A stretch of 64,000 nucleotides of DNA from Roseateles subflavus (GCF_030285365.1 NZ_JASVDS010000001.1:372001-436000); one strand, 5' to 3'. Counted from the first letter of the stretch, positions 32,286-46,046 are shown. Notes: generated from the letters alone by a model not told the origin. A program made the numbers and translations.

Positions 32286-32444
32286 GTCTGCCTCCGTTCA
32301 GATGGGGAATGCGCCGGGGGACTCCCCGGCGCTGACGACAAGCTAACACCGAGCGTCGCCGCCCGCCCTCCGGGCAAGTCTGTAGCCTTGAACGGGGGCG
32401 CGTCACGGCCGCACAATGCCGTGCCGATCCTCCTGGAGCCTCCC

Positions 32445-32840
32445 ATGACCCTCCGCCTCGCCGCCTGCAGCTGCGGCCAGCTCACCGCCCGCGTCACGGC
32501 GGAGCCTGTGCGTGTCTCCGTGTGCCACTGCCTGGCCTGCCAGCGACGCACCGGCGGCCCCTTCGCGCAGCAGGCCCGCTTCCCGCGCGAGCAGGTCGAG
32601 GTGGCCGGTGAATCGACCACCTACGTCCGCGTCGGCGACGAGGGCACCCGCGCCCATTTCCATTTCTGCCCGCGCTGCGGCGTGACGGTCTGGTACGCGC
32701 CCGAGGCCTTTCCCGACTTTCTCGTCATCCCGGTCGGCGTCTTCGCGGAGCCCGGCTTTCCCGCGCCGACGGTGTCCGTCTACGAGTCCCGCAAGCACCC
32801 TTGGGTGGTGATGCCTGCCGGGGCGGAGCACTACGACTAA
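32445..32840 (+). CDS. GFA/CENP-V zinc-domain protein
   Basis: 131 residues from the ATG at 32445. The cysteine pattern CSCGQL, CHCLACQRRTG and FCPRCGVTVWY is the zinc-binding layout of the GFA (glutathione-dependent formaldehyde-activating enzyme-like) family. Most members have no proven enzyme activity. It is divergent from the dienelactone-hydrolase-like gene. Confidence 0.9.
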   Translation: MTLRLAACSCGQLTARVTAEPVRVSVCHCLACQRRTGGPFAQQARFPREQVEVAGESTTYVRVGDEGTRAHFHFCPRCGVTVWYAPEAFPDFLVIPVGVFAEPGFPAPTVSVYESRKHPWVVMPAGAEHYD

Positions 32841-32897
32841 CCGAATTTGTCAGCGCCCTTCCACACAGCGCCGCCGGCCGACGGACCGGCGGGACGC

Positions 32898-37280
<4,383 letters not shown>

Positions 37281-37483
37281 GGGGAGTCCAGGGGGAGCAG
37301 GCAACGCGCAAGGTGCCGATCGCCCCGCAGGCCGCAGGCCGTAGCAGCAGCCCCGATACCGTGCACTAGGAGCGGCACTCTACTCTTGTCAAGACGGGAT
37401 CGCTGGCATTTCTGCCATGCGCGACAGGCCCCCGCCGGGCACGGCACTTGCCCTGGGCATCCGGACGCCCCCGGACCCCTGCC

Positions 37484-37822
37484 ATGCCCGACCTTCAGCG
37501 ACGCCTCTTCCTCACCGTCCGCGACGGAGCCGCCTTGGCGACCAGCCTCGCGCGGGATGCCGGCCAGCCCGCGGGCAAGGCTGCGGCGCCGGCGTCCTAC
37601 CGCTTCTGCACCCCGGACGAGGAGGCGGTGATCGAGGCCGGCGAGCGGCGCTACCGCGACGGTCCGTGGGCCCCCGGCCTGCCGACCCCGGGCTGCCAGC
37701 TGCCCTTGACGCCGGCCCAGTTCTTCCGCACCGCCTGGCGCGGATGGCAGGCGTGGCTCGCCGGGCGCGCTCAGCCGGGCTTCGCGCAGCGCTGGACGGG
37801 GCTGCCGGGGCCGCTGGCATGA
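37484..37822 (+). CDS. Hypothetical protein
   Basis: 112 residues from the ATG at 37484 (MPDLQRRLFLTVRDG). Soluble; the second half (PLTPAQFFRTAWRGWQAWLAG) is Trp-rich. No family is recognised. Its stop overlaps the start of the next gene in ATGA, so both are probably translated from one message. Confidence 0.6.
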   Translation: MPDLQRRLFLTVRDGAALATSLARDAGQPAGKAAAPASYRFCTPDEEAVIEAGERRYRDGPWAPGLPTPGCQLPLTPAQFFRTAWRGWQAWLAGRAQPGFAQRWTGLPGPLA

Positions 37823-38031
37823 GGCGCGCCCGGCGTCTGCTCGAGGCCCTCGCCTTCACGCTGGCGATGGTGCTGGGCTTCATGCTGGTGGTCGGCCTGA
37901 GCGGCTGCGAGCGCAGGGCCGCTCCCTGGGCCGGCGCACCGGCGAGCGCGCCCTCCTCGCCCCTGTCACCCTCCTCGTCCTCCGCGCCCTCGGCGCCCCC
38001 CCGGCCCGCTGCCGCCGCCTCCCGCCAGTGA
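37819..38031 (+). CDS. Small putative lipoprotein with Ser/Pro-rich tail
   Basis: 70 residues. A hydrophobic N-terminus (LAFTLAMVLGFMLVVGLSG) runs into CERRA, a candidate lipobox cysteine (LSGC), followed by a low-complexity Ser/Ala/Pro tail. It is coupled to the upstream gene by ATGA overlap. Function unknown. Confidence 0.55.
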   Translation: MRRARRLLEALAFTLAMVLGFMLVVGLSGCERRAAPWAGAPASAPSSPLSPSSSSAPSAPPRPAAAASRQ

Positions 38032-38087
38032 ATCCACGCCCAGCCTGGCGGACCTGGACGCCGGTGAACGCCGGGCCGGCGGCAAGC

Positions 38088-38603
38088 TCACGAGGCCGGG
38101 CCGAAGCACTGATCGAAACGTGCCATCGTGTAGGCGAGCCTCGCTTCGGACAGGCCGAAAAAGGCACCGAGCGCGTCTCTCGGCAGGTCGAAGTGAACCG
38201 AGAACGTCTGGGGTTCGGGCGGATACGTGTGCGCCGAGGGCTGGCCCTGGCCGTGATGCAGCGTCTGCCCGTCGATCTCGACATGGATCCCCGCCGCGCT
38301 GTAGCGGACCCGCATCTCGAAGGCCGTCACGGCGTGGTTCTCGTAGCCGTCCGCCGCCGAGCCCACGCTCACCCAGCCCAGATGCTCGCCACGCACCTCG
38401 TAGTGAAGGCCCCGGACCATCAACGCGGGATCCTGCACGAGCAGCATGGCCGGCGTCACGGGGATCAGGGCGACGTAGGGCGAGCTCATGCTCGGCGGGT
38501 GCGGCGCCATCGAGAGCGTCTCATCCAGGCTCACCGCGACCTGGGCCCCCCTGGGCACGCCATCCACCCGCAAGTGGCCCTTGAATTTTCCGGTGCTATA
38601 CAT
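38088..38603 (-). CDS. Hypothetical protein
   Basis: 171 residues, MYSTGKFKGHLRVDGVPRG..., with no signal peptide or membrane segments. Alternating hydrophobic and polar residues (FEMRVRYSAAGIHVEIDG) suggest a beta-rich domain. The C-terminal part has FDLPRDALGAFFGLSEARL. Codon use is like the core genes. No family is recognised. Confidence 0.65.
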   Translation of the reverse strand: MYSTGKFKGHLRVDGVPRGAQVAVSLDETLSMAPHPPSMSSPYVALIPVTPAMLLVQDPALMVRGLHYEVRGEHLGWVSVGSAADGYENHAVTAFEMRVRYSAAGIHVEIDGQTLHHGQGQPSAHTYPPEPQTFSVHFDLPRDALGAFFGLSEARLAYTMARFDQCFGPAS

Positions 38604-38758
38604 CGCTCGCCCTCCTCGCCCCGTGTGGGCGTCTGCTGTCTGTCGAGCGCCTCACGATAGCAGCCGCCTCGCACACCGGCAGACGCGATAGCACCTCTCA
38701 TCAGGTCCACAATCGCACCCCGGCGCCCTCCCCTCGGGCGCGCCTTGCCGCTGCCCCC

Positions 38759-40714
38759 ATGTCGAACGCCCATCCTGCCGCTGCTCTCCCTTTCCGCGCC
38801 GACCTCCAGGGCCTGCGCGCCGTGGCGGTGCTGGTCGTGTGCCTGGCGCATGCCGGCGTGCCGGCGCTGGCCGGTGGGTTCGTGGGCGTGGACGTGTTCT
38901 TCGTGCTGTCCGGCGCCCTGATCACCGGCCTGCTGCTGCGGGAGCTCGAGCAGGCCGGACGCATCGACTTCCTCGGCTTCTATGCCCGGCGTGTGAAGCG
39001 CCTGCTGCCGGCGATGCTCACCATGCTGGCCGTGTCCTTCGCCGCCGCCGCCGCCCTGCTCTCGGACACCGAAGCCGCCGCGCAGCTCGCCTCCGCGCCC
39101 TACGCCGCCACCTGGGTGAGCAATCTCTACTTCGCGTTCGCCAAGTTCGGCTATTTCGAGGAGCTGGCGGCGCGGGACCTCTTCATCCACACCTGGTCGC
39201 TGGCGGTGGAGGAGCAGTTCTACCTGGTCTGGCCGCTGCTCCTGACCCTGCTCCCCTGGCGCTCCCCGACCGGCACGGCGCGGGGCCTCGCGGTCCTGGG
39301 CGCGGCGGGGCTGGCTGCGTCCCTCTACTGGACGTACAAGCGCCCCGAATTCGGCTTCTATCTGATGCCCTCGCGCAGCTGGCAGTTCGCGCTGGGCGGC
39401 CTGGCCTACCTGGCCGCCTCCCGCCCGGACCTGCGCCGCGCGCTGACGCCGCCGCGCGCGGCGCTGGCCTGCGGGCTGGGCCTGGGCCTGATTCTGGCCA
39501 GCACCGCCCTCCTGCACCCGCGCCTGGCCTATCCCGGGGCCTGGGCCCTGCTGCCTTCGCTGGGCGCGGCGCTGCTCATCGCCGGCGGGCCGGCCCTGGG
39601 CGCGCGCCATCCGCTGGCGCACCCGGCGCTGGTCTGGCTGGGCGACCGCTCGTATGCGCTCTACCTCTGGCACTGGCCGGTGCTGGTCCTGGGTTTCGCG
39701 CTCGGCTACGAAGGGCAGCCGGGGCCGACGGCGGTCCTGGGCCTGTTTGCCCTGCTGCTGGCCATGGTGAGCTACCGGTGCGTGGAACTGCCGTTCTGGA
39801 AAGGCCGGGCGAGCCACGGTCCGGCCCGGCGCACCCTGCTGCTGGGCGTGCTCGCGGTGGTGGTGGCGCTCGCGGGCGGCCTGACGGGCCTGCGTGCGCT
39901 GGAGCCGCCGCCGAGCGGGGCCGCCGACGCCGCCTCGGCCTGGCGGGGCGACGCTCCCGTGATCTACCGCCAGCATTGCGATGCCTGGTACAGCCATGCA
40001 CGCGTCGAGCCCTGCGTGTTCGGCCCCGAGACGGCCCAGCGCACGGTGGTGCTGCTGGGCGACAGCATCAGTGCGCAGTGGTTCTCGCTGGTGCAGGGGA
40101 TCTTCGCGCCGCCGCAGTGGCGCGTCGTCGTGCTCACGAAGTCGTCCTGCCCGATGCTGGACATCGACATCTTCTACGAGCGGATCGGCCAGACCTACCA
40201 AGTGTGCACCGACTGGCGCCATGCCGTCCTGCAGGACCTGGCCCGGCTTCGCCCGGATGTGATCGTCATGGGCGGCGTGGCCTCCGAGCGTTTCACGCCG
40301 GAGGATTGGGTCGAGGGCAGCACGCGGGTGCTGCAGCAGCTCAGCCCGGCCGCGGGCACCATCCTGCTCGTCCCGGGCACCCCCCGGCTCGGCTTCGACG
40401 GCCCGGGTTGCGTGGCCCGCCACCGCGCGCCGGACGGCACGATGCCCGCGGGCGCCTGTCAGGCCGACGGGGCCCTGGCCGAGGTCGCCCCCGTGACGCG
40501 CCACCTGGCGACGGCGGCGGCCCGCTTCCGCAATGTGCACCTGCTGGACCTGAACGACCTCGTCTGCCCGGGCGGCCGCTGCCGCGCCGTCAGTGCCGAC
40601 GGCGTGGTGGTCTTCCGCGACGGACAGCACCTGACCGACCGCTTCGTGCGCTCACTCATCCCCGCGGCACGGCCGCGCTTCGAGCAGCAGGTGCCGGCCC
40701 TGGGCCAGCCGTGA
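38759..40714 (+). CDS. OafA/YrhL-type acyltransferase with C-terminal SGNH domain
   Basis: 651 residues. The N-terminal part has about ten membrane helices, with RADLQGLRAVAVLVVCLAHA, GFVGVDVFFVLSG and WSLAVEEQFYLVWPLLL, the acyltransferase-3 landmarks. The periplasmic C-terminal domain has VLLGDSISAQWF (Ser near 434) and HLTDRF near the end, the SGNH hydrolase pair. These proteins O-acetylate lipopolysaccharide, capsule or other surface sugars. No polysaccharide cluster is adjacent, so the acceptor is unknown. Confidence 0.93.
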   Translation: MSNAHPAAALPFRADLQGLRAVAVLVVCLAHAGVPALAGGFVGVDVFFVLSGALITGLLLRELEQAGRIDFLGFYARRVKRLLPAMLTMLAVSFAAAAALLSDTEAAAQLASAPYAATWVSNLYFAFAKFGYFEELAARDLFIHTWSLAVEEQFYLVWPLLLTLLPWRSPTGTARGLAVLGAAGLAASLYWTYKRPEFGFYLMPSRSWQFALGGLAYLAASRPDLRRALTPPRAALACGLGLGLILASTALLHPRLAYPGAWALLPSLGAALLIAGGPALGARHPLAHPALVWLGDRSYALYLWHWPVLVLGFALGYEGQPGPTAVLGLFALLLAMVSYRCVELPFWKGRASHGPARRTLLLGVLAVVVALAGGLTGLRALEPPPSGAADAASAWRGDAPVIYRQHCDAWYSHARVEPCVFGPETAQRTVVLLGDSISAQWFSLVQGIFAPPQWRVVVLTKSSCPMLDIDIFYERIGQTYQVCTDWRHAVLQDLARLRPDVIVMGGVASERFTPEDWVEGSTRVLQQLSPAAGTILLVPGTPRLGFDGPGCVARHRAPDGTMPAGACQADGALAEVAPVTRHLATAAARFRNVHLLDLNDLVCPGGRCRAVSADGVVVFRDGQHLTDRFVRSLIPAARPRFEQQVPALGQP

Positions 40715-40745
40715 CTCCGGCGAGGCCCCGGGCGGTGACGGCCGC

Positions 40746-41387
40746 TCAGTAGCCCAGCGTGAAGCGCTGGCGCGGGAACTGCGGCTGCTCGGCCTCGGCC
40801 ACCAGGGCCGCGGCGAGATCGGCCACGGTGATGCGCGACTGCCCGGCGGCGTCGAACACCGGCTCATCTCGACCGAGACGGTAGACGCCCGTGCGCTCGC
40901 CCGGCTCCAGGTGGATGGCGGGCGACAGGAAGGTCCAGTCCAGGCCCCCCGCCGTCTTCAGGCGGTTCAGCGCCTCGCGGGCGGCCAGGGCGCCGGCCTT
41001 CCATTCGGCCGGGAACTCCGGCGTGTCCACCAGTTGCACGCCGGGCGCGATGTACAGGCTGCCGGCGCCCCCGACCACCAGGAGGCGCGCCACGCCCGCG
41101 GCCTTCACGCCGGCCAGGATGGCGTCGCTGCCGCGCAGGAACTCGTCGTGCAGGTCGGCATGGCCCCAGCCGGGGTTGTAGGCGCTGATCACCGCGTCCA
41201 CGCCGCGCACGGCCTCGGTCACGGCGGCGGCGTCGGTGACGTCCGCCCGCACGGTCTGCAGACCCGGCTGCGCCGCGAGCTTGCCCGGGTCACGCACCAG
41301 GGCGCGCACCTCGTGGCCCCGGGCCAGCAGTTCCTTCAGCACGGCGCTTCCCACAAAGCCGGTGGCGCCAATCAGGGCGATCTTCAT
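40746..41387 (-). CDS. NAD(P)-binding, NmrA/SDR-like oxidoreductase
   Basis: 213 residues from the ATG at 41387 (MKIALIGATGFVGSAVLKE). The Rossmann motif GATGFVG is at the N-terminus. VRGVDAVISAYNPGWGH and LDWTFLSPAIHLEPGE are typical of the atypical-SDR/NmrA-like family, which includes flavin reductases and redox sensors. It is divergent from a LysR-type regulator, its probable controller. Confidence 0.9.
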   Translation of the reverse strand: MKIALIGATGFVGSAVLKELLARGHEVRALVRDPGKLAAQPGLQTVRADVTDAAAVTEAVRGVDAVISAYNPGWGHADLHDEFLRGSDAILAGVKAAGVARLLVVGGAGSLYIAPGVQLVDTPEFPAEWKAGALAAREALNRLKTAGGLDWTFLSPAIHLEPGERTGVYRLGRDEPVFDAAGQSRITVADLAAALVAEAEQPQFPRQRFTLGY

Positions 41388-41457
41388 ACGATGTCCTTTC
41401 GTCGGTGCGACCGTTCCCGGCGGGGGCCGGCGGCCGCGGTGTTGCGATGGGATGAAC

Positions 41458-41522
41458 TTTAGAAACTTCACGATGCCGCGATAAGACGGCAGAATTCGCC
41501 AGCACTGTTTAGAAAAACTTCA
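41458..41522. promoter_or_regulatory. Direct repeats in the divergent promoter region (candidate LysR operator)
   Basis: TTTAGAAACTTCA (41458-41470) and TTTAGAAAAACTTCA (41508-41522) are near-identical direct repeats, 50 bases apart, the second next to the LysR-gene start. Confidence 0.45.
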
Positions 41523-42415
41523 TGCTGGACCAGTTGAAACGCATGGCCGTGCTGGCCACCGTCATCGAGCAGGGCAGCTTCGCCGGCGCCGCCCGGCAGC
41601 TGCAGACCAGCACCTCGGCCGTGAGCCAGCAGGTGCGTGCGCTCGAACGGGACATGGGCGTGACCCTGCTGCACCGCTCCACCCGCAAGCTCAGCCTGAC
41701 ACCCGCCGGCACGCGCTTCCACGAGGGCTGCGCCGCCATGCTGGCCGCCGCGCGCGACGCCCAGTCCCAGCTGCACCAGCTGCGGGACGCCCCCGAGGGC
41801 GAGCTGCGCATGACGGCGCCCGTCGGCTTCGCGCGGCAGCTCGGCCCGGCCCTGGCGCCGCTGCTGGCCGCGCACCCGGCCCTGCGCCTGCATCTGGAGG
41901 TGGACGACGGCTTCACGGACCTCGTCGAGAAGCGCATCGACCTCGCCATCCGCTTCGGCCGGCTGCCCGACAGCAGCTGGGTCGGCACGCGCATCGGCGA
42001 GAAGACCGTGTCGCTGTTCGCCGCCCCGGCCTACCTCGCCCGGCACGGCGTGCCCGAGCTCGGCACCCTCGCCGCCCACGACTGGCTGCTGCTGCGCGCG
42101 GAGGCCTCCAGCCACCACCGAGTGCCGCTGCCGGGCCCGGGCAGCCCGATGATCGAGGTCCAGGCCCGCGCGACCAGCAACAACCAGCTGAGCCTGCAGC
42201 AGCTCTGCGAGGCCGGCCTCGGGCTGGCCCTGCTGAGCCCCGGTGATGTCGGCGAGGCCGCACAATCCGGACGCCTGATCGGCCTGCTGCCCCAGCTGGC
42301 ATGGCCGACCCTGCCGATCCATGCCCTCACCCCGCAGCGCGATGCGCAGCCCGCCAAGGTGCGCCATGCCATCGCCGCGCTGCGGCAGTTCTTCCAATCG
42401 ACGGAACCGACCTGA
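41522..42415 (+). CDS. LysR-family transcriptional regulator
   Basis: 297 residues, normal for the family. The N-terminal winged helix reads LATVIEQGSFAGAARQLQ and TSTSAVSQQVRALERDMGV. The effector domain follows (GELRMTAPVGFARQLGP ...). It belongs to the CrgA/AaeR-like branch by the shape of its effector domain (inference). Divergent from the NAD(P)-binding gene, which it likely regulates. Confidence 0.94.
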   Translation: MLDQLKRMAVLATVIEQGSFAGAARQLQTSTSAVSQQVRALERDMGVTLLHRSTRKLSLTPAGTRFHEGCAAMLAAARDAQSQLHQLRDAPEGELRMTAPVGFARQLGPALAPLLAAHPALRLHLEVDDGFTDLVEKRIDLAIRFGRLPDSSWVGTRIGEKTVSLFAAPAYLARHGVPELGTLAAHDWLLLRAEASSHHRVPLPGPGSPMIEVQARATSNNQLSLQQLCEAGLGLALLSPGDVGEAAQSGRLIGLLPQLAWPTLPIHALTPQRDAQPAKVRHAIAALRQFFQSTEPT

Positions 42416-42419
42416 CGCC

Positions 42420-43640
42420 ATGCGTGATGACTCCCCCGCGGCGACCGCCGCGCAAGACCCGCCCCCCTCGCTGCCGGACGGGCCGCTCACCGGCCTCAAG
42501 GTGCTGGAGCTGGGCCAGCTGATCGCCGGCCCCTTCGCGGGCAAGACCCTGGCCGACTTCGGCGCGCGCGTCATCAAGGTCGAGCCCCCCGGCAGCGGCG
42601 ACCCGCTGCGCCAGTGGCGGTTGCTGCACGAGGGCGAGAGCGTGTGGTGGCAGGTGCAGAGCCGCAACAAGGAGAGCATCACCCTCGACCTGCGCGAGCC
42701 AGGCGACCGCGCCCTGGCACGCCGCCTGGCGGCCGAGTGCGACGTGCTCATCGAGAACTTCCGGCCCGGCCTGATGGAGGAATGGGACCTGGGCTACGAG
42801 ACGCTGGCCGCCGACAACCCGGGCCTCGTCATGCTGCGCATCAGCGGCTTCGGGCAGACCGGGCCCTACCGCGACCTGCCCGGCTTCGCCGTGGTGGCCG
42901 AGGCCATGGGCGGGCTGCGCCACCTGATGGGCGAGCCGGGCCGCCCGCCGGTGCGCGCGGGCGTGAGCCTGGGGGACACGCTCGCGGCGCTGCACGGCGT
43001 GATCGGCGTGCTGCTGGCCCTGCAGGCGCGCCAGCGCACGGGGCGCGGGCAGGTGGTGGACGTGGCGCTGTACGAGTCGGTCTTCAACTGCATGGAGTCC
43101 CTGCTGCCCGAGTACAGCGCCTTCGGGGCGGTGCGTGAGCCCGCCGGCTCGGCCCTGCCCGGCATCGCGCCCAGCAACGCCTACCGCTGCGCCGACGGCC
43201 AGGTGGTGATCGGCGGCAACGGGGATTCCATCTTCAAGCGCCTGATGACGGCCATCGGCCGCGACGACCTCGGGCAGGATCCCGGCCTCGCCGGCAATGC
43301 GGGCCGTGCCGCGCGCGTGGACGCGCTCGACGCCGCCATCACCGCCTGGACGGTGCAACGGCCCGTCGACGAGGTGCTGCGCGTGCTGCAGGCGGCACGC
43401 GTGCCGGTGGGCCGCATCTACACGGCCCGGGACATCGCCGAGGACCCGCACTACCGGGCCCGCGGCATGATCGAGACGCTCACCACCGGCCGGGGCCTGC
43501 GCCTGGAGGTGCCGGGCATCGTCCCCAAGCTCAGCGACACGCCGGGGCGGCTGCGTCAGCTGGCGCCCAGCCTCGGTGAGCACAATGCCGACGTCCTGGG
43601 CCCGCTGCGCGACGCGGCAGCCCAGGCCAGCAAGACCTGA
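42420..43640 (+). CDS. CaiB/BaiF family CoA-transferase
   Basis: 406 residues. LKVLELGQLIAGPFAGKTL, FGARVIKVEPPGSGDPLR, LIENFRPGLMEEWDLGYE and RISGFGQTGPYRDLPGF are the family III CoA-transferase landmarks. The interlocked dimer moves CoA between carboxylic acids; donor and acceptor are not predictable here. It starts four bases after the LysR stop, so the regulator and this gene are probably co-transcribed. Confidence 0.92.
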   Translation: MRDDSPAATAAQDPPPSLPDGPLTGLKVLELGQLIAGPFAGKTLADFGARVIKVEPPGSGDPLRQWRLLHEGESVWWQVQSRNKESITLDLREPGDRALARRLAAECDVLIENFRPGLMEEWDLGYETLAADNPGLVMLRISGFGQTGPYRDLPGFAVVAEAMGGLRHLMGEPGRPPVRAGVSLGDTLAALHGVIGVLLALQARQRTGRGQVVDVALYESVFNCMESLLPEYSAFGAVREPAGSALPGIAPSNAYRCADGQVVIGGNGDSIFKRLMTAIGRDDLGQDPGLAGNAGRAARVDALDAAITAWTVQRPVDEVLRVLQAARVPVGRIYTARDIAEDPHYRARGMIETLTTGRGLRLEVPGIVPKLSDTPGRLRQLAPSLGEHNADVLGPLRDAAAQASKT

Positions 43641-43657
43641 CCCCACGCACGGACGTC

Positions 43658-44326
43658 ATGAACCTCAGCCCCGCGGCCTGGGCCCGCATCCTGCCCTTCC
43701 TGCTCTTCCTGGGCCTGCTGGCCCTGCGCGGCGCCATGGCCGACCTCGGCTGGCTGGATGCGCGCTGGATCTACGCCCTCAACCTGCTGCTGGTCGGCGG
43801 CCTGCTGGCCTGGAGCTGGCGCAGCTTCGGGGAGCTGCACCGCCAGAACCGTCCGCAGGGCCGTGAGGCGCTGTGGAGCGTGCTGGTGGGGCTGCTCGTG
43901 TTCGTGGCCTGGATCCAGCTGGATGCGCCCTGGATGCAGATCGGCGAGCCCACCGCCGCCTTCGTGCCCCTGCAGGCGGACGGCCGGCTCGACTGGGCGC
44001 TGATCGCCGTGCGCTGGCTGGGCGCCGTCGCGCTGGTGCCCGTCATGGAGGAGCTGTTCTGGCGCAGCTTCGTCATGCGCTGGCTGGAGCACCCGCAGTT
44101 CGAGGCCGTGCCGCCGCAGCGCGTGACGCTCAAGCCCGTCGTGCTCTCCACCTTCGCCTTCATGCTGGTGCACCCGCTGTGGCTGGCCGCCATCGTCGCC
44201 GGCGCGGCCTATGCGGCGCTGTACGTGCGCACCGGCCGCCTCTGGAATGCCGTCATCGCGCATGCCGTCACCAATGGCGCGCTGGGCGTGTGGGTGGTGG
44301 CCACGGGGCACTGGCAGTTCTGGTGA
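43658..44326 (+). CDS. CAAX prenyl protease-related membrane protein (CPBP family)
   Basis: 222 residues, about seven hydrophobic helices. The metalloprotease core has the Glu-Glu pair in VPVMEELFWRSFVMRW and later His in FMLVHPLWLAAI and AHAVTNGALG. This resembles the CAAX-related proteins associated with exosortase/PEP-CTERM sorting. No exosortase gene is in this window. It starts 17 bases after the CoA-transferase. Confidence 0.87.
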   Translation: MNLSPAAWARILPFLLFLGLLALRGAMADLGWLDARWIYALNLLLVGGLLAWSWRSFGELHRQNRPQGREALWSVLVGLLVFVAWIQLDAPWMQIGEPTAAFVPLQADGRLDWALIAVRWLGAVALVPVMEELFWRSFVMRWLEHPQFEAVPPQRVTLKPVVLSTFAFMLVHPLWLAAIVAGAAYAALYVRTGRLWNAVIAHAVTNGALGVWVVATGHWQFW

Positions 44327-44356
44327 AGCGACCGGGCCGGCGGGCCGCCGGGCCGT

Positions 44357-45274
44357 TCAAGCGCCAGGCATGCGCCGGCCCAGCCCCCAGATGCTGGCCA
44401 TGAGCAGGACGGCGCCGACGTACTGCAGGGGGCCCAGCGCCTCCCCCAGCAGCCACGCGGACAGCAGCACGGCCGTCAGCGGCTCGATGAGCGTGGCCAC
44501 CGTCAGGGCCGTGGCGGAGATGCGCGCCGCGCCCCAGCTGAAGGCCAGCAGCGCCAGGGCCGCGGTCACCACGCCGAGGTAGAGGTACCAGGCCTGGGGC
44601 GGCAAGCCGTCGGGCCACTGCAGGGGCCGCACCCAGCCGTACAGCCCCATCGTCACGGCCGCGACCAGCGTCATGCAGGTCGCGGCGGGGCCGGCGCCCA
44701 GGCGCGTGGACAGCCGGCCGCTGGTCAGCGAGAAGCCGGCGAACAGCAGCGCGGACACGAGCGAGTAGCCCACGCCCGCCAGCACATCCGCCGCCGGCAC
44801 GGCCTGCGACGGCCCGTGCCGCGAGACGACCAGGCCCGTGCCGAGCAGCGCCGCGCCCAGCACGAGCACCCGCGCCGCATCCAGCCGCTCCCGGCCGCGC
44901 AGCACGCCGTGCAGGCTCACCAGCACGGGCGGCAGGCACAGCGCGATCAGGGTCGGCACGGCGGCGCCCATGCGCTCGATGCCGAGGAACCAGCACAGCA
45001 CATAGCCCGCCATGGCCACGCCCGCGCCGACGAGGGGGCGCCACAGCGCGGCGATGTCACGCCCGGGCAGGCGACGGCCGAAGACCAGCAGCAGCACCGC
45101 CGCACCGATCGCGAATCGCCAGAAGGAGATCGAGGCCGGCGTGAAGCCGTGCCGGCTGACCAGCAGGTTCACCACCAGGGCGCCGGTCCCCCACAGAACG
45201 CCGGCCCCGCAGGCCGCCGCCATGGCCAGCGTCGGGCGTCCGGGCGGGCGCAGGGGGTCGGACAGGGGCTGCAT
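44357..45274 (-). CDS. EamA/DMT-family membrane transporter
   Basis: 305 residues with about ten hydrophobic helices in two repeats; the first repeat has GVLWGTGALVVNLLVSRHG and the second AWYLYLGVVTAALALLAFSW. It is the second DMT gene of the window, distinct from that at 5325-6239. The substrate is unknown. Convergent with the CAAX-related gene. Confidence 0.9.
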   Translation of the reverse strand: MQPLSDPLRPPGRPTLAMAAACGAGVLWGTGALVVNLLVSRHGFTPASISFWRFAIGAAVLLLVFGRRLPGRDIAALWRPLVGAGVAMAGYVLCWFLGIERMGAAVPTLIALCLPPVLVSLHGVLRGRERLDAARVLVLGAALLGTGLVVSRHGPSQAVPAADVLAGVGYSLVSALLFAGFSLTSGRLSTRLGAGPAATCMTLVAAVTMGLYGWVRPLQWPDGLPPQAWYLYLGVVTAALALLAFSWGAARISATALTVATLIEPLTAVLLSAWLLGEALGPLQYVGAVLLMASIWGLGRRMPGA

Positions 45275-45293
45275 GGCGCGGGGCGACGGCGGC

Positions 45294-46046
45294 TCAGGCC
45301 CGCACGCCCGGCCGGCGCTGCAGGTGCTGGAAGCGCTCGAACAGCCAGCCGCGCATGCCCATCAGCAGGGTGTACTGGCGCTTCTCGGCATCCGGCAGCT
45401 TCTGGTCCAGCAGGTGCTGGCGGGCGAAATCCTCCGCCACGCGCTGCAGGCGCTCGTTGAGCTCGCGGGCCTTGGACGGTGCCAGCTGGCCGTGCACCAG
45501 CATCAGCAGCTCGCCCTCGCCGTCGAAGCCGCCGGCGTAGAAGTCCTGCATCACCTCCTCGCGGAAGTACTGCATCACGGGCCCCTGCGGACGCCAGCGG
45601 AAGGTCTTGGCGACCTGCAGCTTGTAGCGGTTGAGCGGGCGCAGCTCGATGATGCCCAGGCGGTCCAGCTGGACGAGGTACTTCGTCACCTCGGCCTCGT
45701 CGAGCCGGTAATGCGCGCTGATCTGTTCCACCGTCCACTGGCTCAGGCAGCAGATCGCCATCAGCAGGAGCTTGTCGTCCGCCACCACGGCGCGCTCCTG
45801 GGCGAGGGTCAGCTCCTTGCGCAGCGGCGCGGCCGCGACCAGCCGGCGCGAGAGCTCGGCGAAGTCGCAGCGCAGCACGCGGCAGATCTCGTCGACGCGC
45901 GACAGCGGCATCTCGCCGCCCGCCGCGAACATGCGCTTGACGCTGGACTCGGACAGGTCCAGCGCCTGGGCCAGCTGGCCGTAGCTGATGGACTGGGCCT
46001 TGAGTTCGGCCTTGATGACGGCCAGGAGGGCGTGTGTGCTCGACAT
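45294..46046 (-). CDS. XRE-type HTH transcriptional regulator with C-terminal sensing region
   Basis: 250 residues from the ATG at 46046. An N-terminal helix-turn-helix (SISYGQLAQALDLSESSVKR, then FAAGGEMPLSRVDEICRVL) of Cro/CI type is followed by a larger domain with WTVEQISAHYRLDEAEV (possibly a second winged helix) and a C-terminal TetR-unlike helical region. Its target is unknown. It is divergent from the exported amidohydrolase. Confidence 0.86.
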   Translation of the reverse strand: MSSTHALLAVIKAELKAQSISYGQLAQALDLSESSVKRMFAAGGEMPLSRVDEICRVLRCDFAELSRRLVAAAPLRKELTLAQERAVVADDKLLLMAICCLSQWTVEQISAHYRLDEAEVTKYLVQLDRLGIIELRPLNRYKLQVAKTFRWRPQGPVMQYFREEVMQDFYAGGFDGEGELLMLVHGQLAPSKARELNERLQRVAEDFARQHLLDQKLPDAEKRQYTLLMGMRGWLFERFQHLQRRPGVRA

